The notes under the pieces are model-generated. The model saw nothing but the letters and a program-made list of their open reading frames with translations, did not search any database and was not told where the DNA came from. DNA of 6,022 bases from Planctomycetota bacterium (GTDB lineage Bacteria; Planctomycetota; Planctomycetia; Pirellulales; Thermoguttaceae): NCBI GenBank assembly GCA_023621895.1, contig JAMOAF010000645.1, forward strand, positions 1 to 6,022, given 5' to 3'. Of the stretch, positions 1 to 5,445 are shown in pieces. Position numbers and translations under genes: made by a program. The first letter of the stretch is position 1; each line of letters opens with the position of its first letter.

Positions 1-120
1 CTTCCCTTGGTGGTGGAGGGCGAATCCGAGGTTGTAATGGTCTTTGTAGAAGCCGGGCCCCAGGCGGATCGCATCGCGGAACTCAAGCTCCGCCTGGGCA
101 AATTTGCGGAAGCGATACGC
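1..120 (-). pseudogene. TPR-repeat protein fragment, no visible start, runs off left edge
   Basis: Read on the minus strand from about 120 to 1, the frame gives AYRFRKFAQAELEFRDAIRL, then GPGFYKDHYNLGFALHHQGK. This fits a tetratricopeptide repeat closely: a helix A end, the A-E-x-x-F-R-D-A-I-R-L helix B, a P-x-F turn, then Y-N-L-G-x-A-L of the next repeat. TPRs are protein-interaction modules; in planctomycetes they often form the C-terminal half of Ser/Thr kinases encoded just after ECF sigma genes of the type found here. The frame stays open upstream into the sigma gene, but no ATG, GTG or TTG occurs between the sigma stop (164-166) and the TPR. Both other minus frames hit stops in this gap. 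I infer a gene that has lost its N-terminal part, or a frameshift. A start further inside the sigma gene in another frame cannot be excluded. The C-terminus lies outside the window. Confidence 0.5.
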
Positions 121-157
121 CGCCGAAGGCGGGCAGGCTACCTCGGAAAAATCCGAG
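118..157. other. Two adjacent small hairpins after the sigma factor gene
   Basis: Positions 142-147 (CTCGGA) and 152-157 (TCCGAG) form a perfect 6-bp stem around an AAAA loop, beginning seven bases past the sigma stop codon. A second stem pairs CCGCC (120-124) with GGCGG (128-132) around GAA. Neither is followed by a T-run on either strand, so they are not classic Rho-independent terminators. They could slow or end transcription of the sigma gene, or mark the junction with the TPR fragment. The second one overlaps the start of the TPR-like reading frame. Confidence 0.4.
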
Positions 158-163
158 ACTCTC

Positions 164-721
164 TCAGTCTCCGCACAGCTCCTGGTGAAGCCAGGCTCGC
201 GCGTAAGCCCAGCGCCGGTCCGCGGTTCGAGAGGAAATGCCGAGAAGGGCGGCAATCTGGGGAATGGAAAGCCCGGCAAAATACTTCAGTTTCACCACTT
301 CGGCCGAAGTCTTGTCGACTTCCGAGAGCCTCGCCAAAGCCTCGTTCAGGGCCAGGATGCCGTCATCCACGCAAGGCTCCAGCGTGAGATTCGCGTTCAG
401 ATCAATCCGCTGTCGATCACCGCCATGCTTGAGCCGTCGCTTGCGGCGAATTCGTTCAACCAGAATCCGCCGCATCGCCTCGGCAGCGGCGGCGAAGAAG
501 TGCCCCCGGCTGTCCCAGTGCTGGACCTTCTCCACATCGACCAGCCGGATGTACGCCTCGTGGACCAGGGCCGTCGCCTGGAGCGTTTGCCCGGGCCTTT
601 CGTGGGCCATCCTTTCAGCGGCCAGCCTCCGCAGCTCCTCGTAGACCAGCGGCAGAAGCTGCCCGGCCGCCGAAGGATCGCCTTGCTCGATTGCGTGCAA
701 GATGCGGGTCACGTCGGCCAT
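164..721 (-). CDS. RNA polymerase sigma-70 factor, ECF subfamily (planctomycete-type Sigma70_ECF)
   Basis: This 185-residue protein is a minimal sigma factor that would direct RNA polymerase to a specific promoter set. Region sigma-2 spans about residues 5-95: YEELRRLA (27-34), TLQATALVHEAYIRL (46-60) and FFAAAAEAMRRILVERIRRK (75-94) are hallmark segments of the Sigma70_ECF/TIGR02999-type family. Region sigma-4 spans about 120-182, with its helix-turn-helix around LSIPQIAALLGISSRTADRR (151-170). Length is normal for the family and both ends are intact. The ATG at 719-721 is the natural start and has only a weak purine-rich Shine-Dalgarno. No anti-sigma gene is visible. In planctomycetes and acidobacteria such factors usually neighbour Ser/Thr kinase or TPR genes, which fits the TPR fragment downstream. 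Target genes cannot be predicted. Confidence 0.93.
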   Translation of the reverse strand: MADVTRILHAIEQGDPSAAGQLLPLVYEELRRLAAERMAHERPGQTLQATALVHEAYIRLVDVEKVQHWDSRGHFFAAAAEAMRRILVERIRRKRRLKHGGDRQRIDLNANLTLEPCVDDGILALNEALARLSEVDKTSAEVVKLKYFAGLSIPQIAALLGISSRTADRRWAYARAWLHQELCGD

Positions 722-756
722 GGCTCTGGCCCTGATAGCAGATGCCCTTGCCCAGC

Positions 757-762
757 ATTATA
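757..762 (-). promoter_or_regulatory. Candidate -10 box for the sigma factor gene
   Basis: The minus strand reads TATAAT exactly at 762-757, 35 bases upstream of the sigma ATG, which would give a leader of roughly 25-30 nt. The region 17-18 bases further upstream is GC-rich and has no good TTGACA match, so either the -35 is weak or an alternative sigma factor is used. It is the only consensus -10 I see before this gene. Confidence 0.4.
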
Positions 763-902
763 GCGCCTGGCACGAGCCACCGCCACGGTTGCCACCCGGG
801 CGAGAATTGTCAGAAAATTGGTAATAAACCGGCGGATTCCTGTAAACTGGGGACAGTGAAGTACGCGGGAGTGTTTTCGAGAGGTTAGCATAGTTGTCGG
901 GC

Positions 903-1033
903 AATCGCGAAAACGAAAAAGGGCGAAAACGCGAAAACGAGAAATCAGAGAGGATGCAGAGGCAGCCTTCCACCAAAGGCACTCGCTTCGGCTGCTTGCT
1001 CTTTTCGCGATTTCACTCCCTCGCCTTTTCGCG
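903..1033. repeat. CGAAAACG-rich tract with matching inverted words
   Basis: Between 906 and 939 the words CGCGAAAACG, GGGCGAAAACG and CGCGAAAACGAG follow one another. Further right the reverse words appear: CTTTTCGCGATTT at 1001-1013 and GCCTTTTCGCG near 1023-1033. AATCGCGAAAA (903-913) and TTTTCGCGATT (1002-1012) form an 11-bp perfect inverted repeat 88 bases apart. Inside it GCAGCC (962-967) pairs with GGCTGC (990-995). The whole could fold as one long, imperfect hairpin. No protein function is suggested by any frame. A dispersed intergenic repeat is the likeliest explanation, but only one copy is visible here. Confidence 0.5.
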
Positions 1034-1054
1034 GTCGGTTCCCCAATGCTGGAC

Positions 1055-1198
1055 GCAAAGTGGGTTGCTGAAAAGTCCGCCTGCCAGTAGTCGGTTGCGT
1101 TTTCCGGTTCTGTTCCGAAGAAAATGGTTGTGCCGTGCGTTGGCGCGCACCTTTCAGGATCGAATTGGAGATACAACACCGGCCGCTCACCACCGCGC
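1055..1198 (-). pseudogene. Possible protein-coding remnant, family not recognised
   Basis: One minus-strand frame reads RGGERPVLYLQFDPE followed by CAPTHGTTIFFGTEPENATD, then YWQADFSATHFASSIG. Unlike the surrounding arginine-rich open frames, its composition is protein-like, with alternating hydrophobic and acidic residues and aromatic positions. It directly follows the left-pointing core repeats on that strand and runs into the CGAAAACG tract at its other end, with no own start codon or Shine-Dalgarno. It may be a fragment of a gene broken up by repeats, or chance. I do not recognise the family and assign no function. Confidence 0.25.
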
Positions 1199-1222
1199 AG
1201 CCGCCTCCACCATCCGGCCACA

Positions 1223-1348
1223 CGCCCCCATCCGGCTTCGTCCGGATGGAGCGCAAGGTTGACAGCTAACACGCGTCCGCGCCCGGCAGCGCCGAGCCCA
1301 AACGCCCCCATCCGGCTTCGTCCGGATGGAGCGCAAGGTTGATGGCTG
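1223..1348 (-). repeat. Two left-pointing copies of the 45-46 bp hairpin core repeat
   Basis: Two 46-bp cores, at 1223-1268 and 1303-1348, are read on the minus strand. Each runs from (T/C)AGC, through CAACCTTGCGCTCCATCCGG and ACGAAG, to CCGGATGGGGGCG. They start 80 bases apart. Including the flanking spacer GCCGGGCGCGGACGCGTGT that precedes each core, the 71-bp blocks 1222-1292 and 1302-1372 differ at only four positions. CATCCGG and CCGGATG form a perfect stem with an ACGAAG loop. The core is the same element as the right-pointing array at 1542-1922, with one extra A in the loop, but the spacer is unrelated. The roughly 190 bases separating the two groups (1349-1541) show no gene I can support. 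Confidence 0.85.
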
Positions 1349-1541
1349 ACACGCGTCCGCGCCCGGCAACGGCAGCCAGGCAGTGTGCCGATTCTAACCG
1401 CGATTGACCCGGCTTCGGAACTCCGTCGGATGCTATCGGTCGGTGACAACCACTCAGATGAGTTGGCAAACCACCGTTCGCGAAAGACTGACAAGAGGCA
1501 GCTCGCGGATTCGGGCTTCCGGCTAAAGCGGCGGGCGGCGG

Positions 1542-1922
1542 TAGCCATCAACCTTGCGCTCCATCCGGACGAGCCGGATGGGGGCGAACACACTGAGCGA
1601 CGGGCATTTTAAGTGGGGCGCTGTTAGCCATCAACCTTGCGCTCCATCCGGGCGAGCCGGATCGGGGCGAACACACTGAGCGACGGGCATTTTAAGTGGG
1701 GCGCTGTTAGCCATCAACCTTGCGTTCCATCCGGGCGAGCCGGATCGGGGCGAAGGCACTGGCCGACGGGCATTTCGCGCGGCGGGCGGCGGTAGCCATC
1801 AACCTTGCGCTCCATCCGGACGAGCCGGATGGGGGCGATCGCACTGGCCGACGGGCATTCTAAGTGGCGCGCGCTGTTAGCCATCAACCTTTCGCTCCAT
1901 CCGGACGAGCCGGATCGGGGCG
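1542..1922 (+). repeat. Tandem array of five right-pointing hairpin core repeats, period 83-85 bp
   Basis: Units begin at 1542, 1625, 1708, 1793 and 1878. Each opens with a 45-bp core: TAGCCATCAACC, TTGCGCTCCATCCGG, (A/G)CGAG, CCGGAT(G/C)GGGGCG. The core is followed by a 38-40 bp linker containing CACTG(A/G)(G/C)CGACGGGCATT. The fifth unit is only the core and ends at 1922. Units 1 and 2 differ at two positions; units 3 and 4 share a variant linker (GGCCGACGGGC). Units 1 and 4 are preceded by GCGGGCGGCGG, the others by GCGCTGT. In every core ATCCGG pairs with CCGGAT around a 5-base loop, extended to 8 bp in units 1 and 4. Unit lengths are not multiples of three and frames shift between copies, so this is not a protein repeat. 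Linkers are homologous to each other, so it is not a CRISPR array. Confidence 0.9.
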
Positions 1923-1928
1923 CAGGGG

Positions 1929-2192
1929 ATGCGGATCATCCATGCCGGGAAGAGCAAGTATTACACTGACGCGTTGTCGAATTTCCAGCACGCCAAACGC
2001 TGCTTCCAGCGCGCCGGCCCTCAGGCGGAGTGGGAGGCGACCGCAGCCCAGGTGCGAGCCGACCATCGCCGCAAATCCGGTTTCATGTCCGGCTTCGAGA
2101 ACCTCGTCGCAGGCAGCGCACCAGGTGAGGAGACGTCGTTTCTCGAGCGGGTGAAGGCACGCTGGAACACGCGGAAAAAGCGAACGCGATAA
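1929..2192 (+). pseudogene. C-terminal remnant of a SWIM-zinc-finger/DUF6880-like protein
   Basis: The 87-residue frame contains HAGKSKYYTDALSNFQHAKR (5-24), then an AG-x-x-x-EW segment and VRADHRRKSGFMSGFENLV. I recognise this as the pattern that closes much longer SWIM-domain and DUF6880-like proteins: a GKS-x-YY helix, a helical pair, then an H-x-RK segment. No zinc-binding CxC...CxH motif is present, since that lies far N-terminal in the family. The frame has a stop at 1878-1880 inside the last core repeat and no proper Shine-Dalgarno before ATG 1929. Family similarity begins within a few residues of the array end. I infer that the N-terminal part was lost or displaced by the repeats. An independent small gene is possible but less likely. 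The family assignment is from memory of the motif only. Confidence 0.45.
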
Positions 2193-2204
2193 ACGCGTTT
2201 TCGC
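2175..2204 (-). terminator. Rho-independent terminator of the AOR gene
   Basis: On the minus strand, 27 bases after the AOR stop codon, GCG-AA-AACGCG pairs with CGCGTT-CGC around a TTTAT loop: nine base pairs with a two-base bulge. TTTTT follows immediately (2179-2175). On the plus strand no T-run follows, so it acts only for the AOR transcript. It overlaps the last codons and stop of the plus-strand remnant, which would be odd if that frame were an intact, expressed gene. Confidence 0.75.
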
Positions 2205-2231
2205 GACGCTCGGAACGGACCGGGCGAGCCT

Positions 2232-3965
2232 TCAACCGAAATTAAACACCTCGTCGAGGTCCTCGTCGGGGACCGTGAACACGACGTTGTGCGGGCTGAG
2301 TTTTTCTTTTTTGAAGAAGTCGGGCAGCCGATCATCGGCGGCGGTGAAACCGGCCGCGGCGTTGAAGCGCCGCTCGCAGAGCAGCGTCCGTTTGCCGAGC
2401 TCGAGGAAATCCGCGCTTGCGTACTCCCGCCCGTACCAGCCGGCGAGCATCTCGCAGATTCCCTCCAGCGCCGAGGGGTCGTCGAGCACCGCAAAGGCCG
2501 TGAACAGGCAGAGCCCGGCGGCATCGATGGCCGCCGTGGCGATCTGGAGATTGCGGCTCAATTCAACCTGCCCCTCGGGTTTCAAAGGATCGACCTTGCC
2601 GCCGACGCCGAGAATGTTTGCCGTTACCGCGTAACCGGCCGTGTGATCGGCGCCCATTGGGCTGGTGGCGTAGGTCACGCCGATGCCGAGAACCGCCCGG
2701 GGGTCGTACGCGGGCATCGACTGCCCCTTGACGGTCGGGATGTGCCGCACGCCGTACGTTTTGCCGAGGACTTCCGCGCCCGAGGCGACGAGCCGTCCGA
2801 GCGGCGATCCCTTGCCGACTTCCGAGAGCAGCTCGATGGCCGCCGGGGCGTCGCCGAAGGGGAGGATGCCGGCCTCCATGGCGACCGCGATCGTCGCGCC
2901 GGTCTCGATCGTGTCGATGCCGAAATCGTCGTCCATGCGGTCCATCCTGGCGATTGCGTCGAGATCGCTGATCCCGCAATCGGTTCCGTGGGCCCAGACG
3001 GTCTCGTATTCCGGCCCCTTGGTCAGATATTGCCCATTTTCGTCGACGTAAATGCGGGAACAGCGGATCGTGCATCCGCGATGGCAGGCGTGGGCGATGA
3101 CGCCGCCGCGCTCGACGATTGTGTCGTGCTGCGTCTCGCCGCTGATTCCATCGGCGTCTTCGAAATAGCCCGAGGAAAAGTTGCGCGTCGGCAATCCGCC
3201 GGCCTCGTTGATCACGCCGGTCAGGGCGTTTGTGCCGTAGGTCGGCAGCGTCTCGGAGGTGAGCGGGTGTTTCTTGAGGGCCTCGTTGAACCTGGTGGCG
3301 CCGGCCTTGAATCTGGCCGGGTCGACCGGCTTGGGCCGCTCGCCGCCGGCAGGGTCGATGACGATCACTTTCACGCCCTTGGCGCCCATCACGGCGCCCA
3401 TGCCGCCGCGGCCGCAGTGCCGTGTCGGCCGGCCTTCGATATCCGTCGAGGCGATACTCGCGGCAGCCGCTTTCATCTCTCCGGCCTGGCCGATGCTCAG
3501 GCAGACGGCCTGCTTGCCGAACTGTTCGAACTGTGCGGCCACGGTATCGTAGTTGCCGGTCATTTGCAGGCCGTCCACCGGCTCGATGCGGACTCCGTCG
3601 CGGGTAACGACGAGGCGGTGGAGTCGGTTGTCGGTCGGCAGGCCCTCCAGGACGATCGCCCGGACGCCCACGGTGGCCAGCGCGATCGCCGCCATCCCGC
3701 CGGAATTGCTCTCCTTGATCGTGCCGGTCAGCGGGCTCTTGGCGCCGACCGAGAGGCGGCCGGAACACGGGGCCCCGGTTCCCGTCAATATGCCCGGGGC
3801 GATCACGAGCTTGTTGTCGGCGGAAAGGGGGTGGCAATCGCCCGGCACTTCCGCTTGAAGAATGGCGGAAGTCAGGGCCCGCCCGCCGAGATCCCGGTAG
3901 GCCTCGCTCGGCTGCTCGGCTCGAACCGACAAATCCGACATGTCGACGCGATAGATCACGGCCAT
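2232..3965 (-). CDS. Aldehyde:ferredoxin oxidoreductase family protein (W/Mo-bis-pterin, 4Fe-4S)
   Basis: The protein has 577 residues, complete for the family. Such enzymes use a tungsten (sometimes molybdenum) bis-pyranopterin cofactor and one 4Fe-4S cluster for two-electron oxidation of aldehydes or related carbonyls, usually in the cytoplasm with ferredoxin as acceptor. The N-terminal AOR_N domain spans about 3-205 and includes SPLTGTIKESNSGG (77-90) and RHCGRGGMGAVMGAKG (182-197). The helical AOR_C part follows. Cluster ligands are C294, C298, C302 (HACHRGCTIRC) and C486 (DAAGLC, a pterin-binding DxxGLC motif). GLPTRNF (257-263), GPEYETVW (317-324), DFGIDTIETG (347-356) and AYDPRAVLG with SPMGADHTAG (H441) complete the signature. 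Spacing C-x3-C-x3-C and PEYE resemble the bacterial YdhV-like subgroup rather than archaeal AOR. An ATG at 4103 is in frame, but 3965 is preferred because AAGGAG lies seven bases before it and homology starts there. The substrate is unknown, and no MoaD-like or NAD-dependent partner gene is adjacent. Confidence 0.93.
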   Translation of the reverse strand: MAVIYRVDMSDLSVRAEQPSEAYRDLGGRALTSAILQAEVPGDCHPLSADNKLVIAPGILTGTGAPCSGRLSVGAKSPLTGTIKESNSGGMAAIALATVGVRAIVLEGLPTDNRLHRLVVTRDGVRIEPVDGLQMTGNYDTVAAQFEQFGKQAVCLSIGQAGEMKAAAASIASTDIEGRPTRHCGRGGMGAVMGAKGVKVIVIDPAGGERPKPVDPARFKAGATRFNEALKKHPLTSETLPTYGTNALTGVINEAGGLPTRNFSSGYFEDADGISGETQHDTIVERGGVIAHACHRGCTIRCSRIYVDENGQYLTKGPEYETVWAHGTDCGISDLDAIARMDRMDDDFGIDTIETGATIAVAMEAGILPFGDAPAAIELLSEVGKGSPLGRLVASGAEVLGKTYGVRHIPTVKGQSMPAYDPRAVLGIGVTYATSPMGADHTAGYAVTANILGVGGKVDPLKPEGQVELSRNLQIATAAIDAAGLCLFTAFAVLDDPSALEGICEMLAGWYGREYASADFLELGKRTLLCERRFNAAAGFTAADDRLPDFFKKEKLSPHNVVFTVPDEDLDEVFNFG

Positions 3966-3972
3966 GGCTGAG

Positions 3973-3978
3973 CTCCTT
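3973..3978 (-). promoter_or_regulatory. Strong Shine-Dalgarno that fixes the AOR start
   Basis: AAGGAG on the minus strand is seven bases upstream of the ATG at 3965. The 46 in-frame residues further upstream are rich in Pro, Cys and Ser and unlike the AOR family, and they would cover the promoter candidate. This site therefore rules out the longer frame beginning at 4103. Confidence 0.8.
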
Positions 3979-4022
3979 GGCGGTCCGGAGAGGAGGATCG
4001 GGCAGTCAGACCAGACAGGTGT

Positions 4023-4052
4023 AGCGTACGGCCGTTGCGGCGATTCTGTCAA
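4023..4052 (-). promoter_or_regulatory. Candidate sigma-70-type promoter for the AOR gene
   Basis: A perfect TTGACA lies at 4052-4047 on the minus strand, followed by an 18-base spacer and TACGCT (4028-4023), which matches TATAAT at three positions including the first two and the last. The predicted transcript would start near 4016 and carry a leader of about 50 bases to the AOR ATG. It lies in the 218-bp divergent gap shared with the hydrolase gene. No equally good promoter is visible for that gene; TACACT at 4133-4138 is a possible -10 without a clear -35. Confidence 0.45.
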
Positions 4053-4183
4053 GCAGTCTCCGTGGGCATTTCCGGCCACCGCCATTCCACCGCATGGTCC
4101 CATCTGCTAAGCTTACCGCGAGACTTGGAAGAGTACACTCAAGGCATTGATTCCGCGCCATTCAGCAACTGCCAAGGTTCACC

Positions 4184-5398
4184 ATGCACCGTATCGCTGC
4201 CTCTCCGCGTTGGACTTTCATCGGATCGATCGGGCTCGGCGCCGTTCTGCTCCTGGTTGCGAATCTCGTCGGGGCCGAGCGGGCGACCGGTCCCTGGGAC
4301 ATGGAGCATCTGAAGACCGTGCCCAGCCATACTTGGGGAGAGCGGAGCGGCATGGTGCGGGAGGTCTATTACGAAGGCCAGCCGTATCTGGGTAAGCCGA
4401 CGCGGGTCTTCACCTATTACGCCCGGCCTGACCAGCAGCGGGAGCGTGTGCCGGGCATGGTGCTTGTGCACGGAGGCGGCGGCACGGCCTTTGCCGAGTG
4501 GGCCGAACTCTGGGCCAAGCGCGGCTACGCTGCCCTGGCCATGGACCTGGCCGGATGCGGGCCCGGACGCAAGCGCCTCGGCGACGGCGGCCCGGACCAG
4601 GGTCATCCTGAAAAGTTCCACGACTTCACGCCGGACTCCGTCGACACGATGTGGACCTACCACGCCGTGGCCAACGTCGTTCGGGGGCATTCGCTGCTGG
4701 CGTCGTTCGAGGAGGTCGATCCGCGGCGGATCGGCATCACCGGGATAAGCTGGGGCGGTTACCTGACCTCGATTGTCGCCGGAGTGGACGATCGGCTGCA
4801 AGCGGCCGTGCCCGTCTACGGGTGCGGGTTCTTGCACGAAAACAGCGCCTGGTTGAACGAGTTTGCGAAGATGTCGCCCGAGATGCGCGAGCGCTGGGTG
4901 GCCTTCTTCGATCCGTCGCGCTACCTGCCCGGCGTGTCGTGCCGAATCTTCTTCGTCAACGGCACGAACGACTTCGCTTATCCGCTCGATAGCTACCAGA
5001 AGAGCTACCGGGCCGTGCCGGTCGAGATCGACCTGCGGATCGAACCGGCCATGAAACACAGCCATACGGACGGCTGGGCGCCGAAGGAGATCGGACTGTT
5101 CGTCGATAGCGTGCTCAAGGGGGGCGTGCCCTTGCCGCGTCTCGGGCCGCTGGTGATCGAAAATGGTCGTGCCCGGTCGGTCGTAAAAACCGAGACGGCC
5201 ATTGCCGGGGCGCAGCTCCACTGGACGGCCGACGGCGGCCCCTGGCAGAATCGCAAATGGCAGGCGGCCGAGGCCGAGGTCGCCAGCGGCGCGATCGCCG
5301 CCCGGCTGCCGGCGGACCGCCCCCTTGTCTGTTATCTCTCCGTGACCGATGAGCGCGGGGCGATGGTGAGCGGGCAACATGCCGAGCTGGCCGACTGA
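4184..5398 (+). CDS. Secreted alpha/beta-hydrolase (acetyl xylan esterase / dienelactone hydrolase-like)
   Basis: The 404-residue protein begins with a signal peptide or anchor: R9, then a hydrophobic run (about 11-31) ending LVGA, with cleavage likely near residue 31. An alpha/beta-hydrolase fold follows. The oxyanion-loop segment is VLVHGGGG (93-100), the nucleophile elbow GISWGG (S189), the acid probably D263 in NGTNDFAYPL, and the base H292 or H294 in MKHSHTDGW. The spacing fits the AXE1/dienelactone-hydrolase/S9-like superfamily, so ester hydrolysis, perhaps of acetylated polysaccharide or another extracytoplasmic ester, is plausible but not shown. Residues from about 320 to the end look like a small beta-rich appendix (HWTADGGPWQNRKW) often trailing such planctomycete hydrolases. 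ATG 4184 has AAGG six bases upstream. It is divergent from the AOR gene and probably first in an operon, with 47 bases to the thioredoxin-like gene. Confidence 0.85.
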   Translation: MHRIAASPRWTFIGSIGLGAVLLLVANLVGAERATGPWDMEHLKTVPSHTWGERSGMVREVYYEGQPYLGKPTRVFTYYARPDQQRERVPGMVLVHGGGGTAFAEWAELWAKRGYAALAMDLAGCGPGRKRLGDGGPDQGHPEKFHDFTPDSVDTMWTYHAVANVVRGHSLLASFEEVDPRRIGITGISWGGYLTSIVAGVDDRLQAAVPVYGCGFLHENSAWLNEFAKMSPEMRERWVAFFDPSRYLPGVSCRIFFVNGTNDFAYPLDSYQKSYRAVPVEIDLRIEPAMKHSHTDGWAPKEIGLFVDSVLKGGVPLPRLGPLVIENGRARSVVKTETAIAGAQLHWTADGGPWQNRKWQAAEAEVASGAIAARLPADRPLVCYLSVTDERGAMVSGQHAELAD

Positions 5399-5445
5399 CC
5401 GCGGCCGGAGGCTCGAGAATTCCAACAGCAGAAAGACTCTCGAAG

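Larger units (their letters stand above)
722..1222. other. Intergenic stretch without a convincing intact gene
   Basis: About 500 bases lie between the sigma gene and the first core repeat. They contain the sigma promoter candidate, a GGGGACAGTG word near 850, the CGAAAACG-rich tract at 903-1033 and a minus-strand protein-like stretch at 1055-1198. Open frames exist on both strands but run through repeats, have skewed compositions rich in Arg, Lys and Ser, and show no Shine-Dalgarno. I regard them as non-coding or decayed sequence. Confidence 0.6.

Noticed and set aside
709..1593. Minus-strand 294-residue open frame
   Set aside because: It runs through core repeats, the CGAAAACG tract and the sigma promoter and overlaps the sigma start, so it cannot be one real gene. 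Only the 1055-1198 part looks protein-like.
1223..1922. CRISPR array
   Set aside because: Repeat-linker periodicity is regular, but the linkers are near-identical or homologous between units, the repeats vary in length and orientation, and no cas gene is nearby.
1223..1922. Integron attC sites or gene cassettes
   Set aside because: The cores are palindromic but lack the RYYYAAC/GTTRRRY attC boxes, and no cassette genes lie between them.
1187..2154. Short open frames containing a repeated N-L-A-L-H-P-D-E or S-H-Q-P-C-A-P-S-G sequence
   Set aside because: These are translations of the DNA core repeat in different frames and strands; unit lengths are not multiples of three.
2289..3971. 560-residue open frame antisense to the AOR gene
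   Set aside because: It is a GC-driven shadow of the AOR gene, rich in Arg, Gly, Asp and Ala with no recognisable family, whereas the opposite strand carries all AOR motifs.
3966..4103. N-terminal extension of the AOR protein to the ATG at 4103
   Set aside because: The extension covers the promoter candidate and the strong Shine-Dalgarno, and is unlike the family; the start at 3965 is better.
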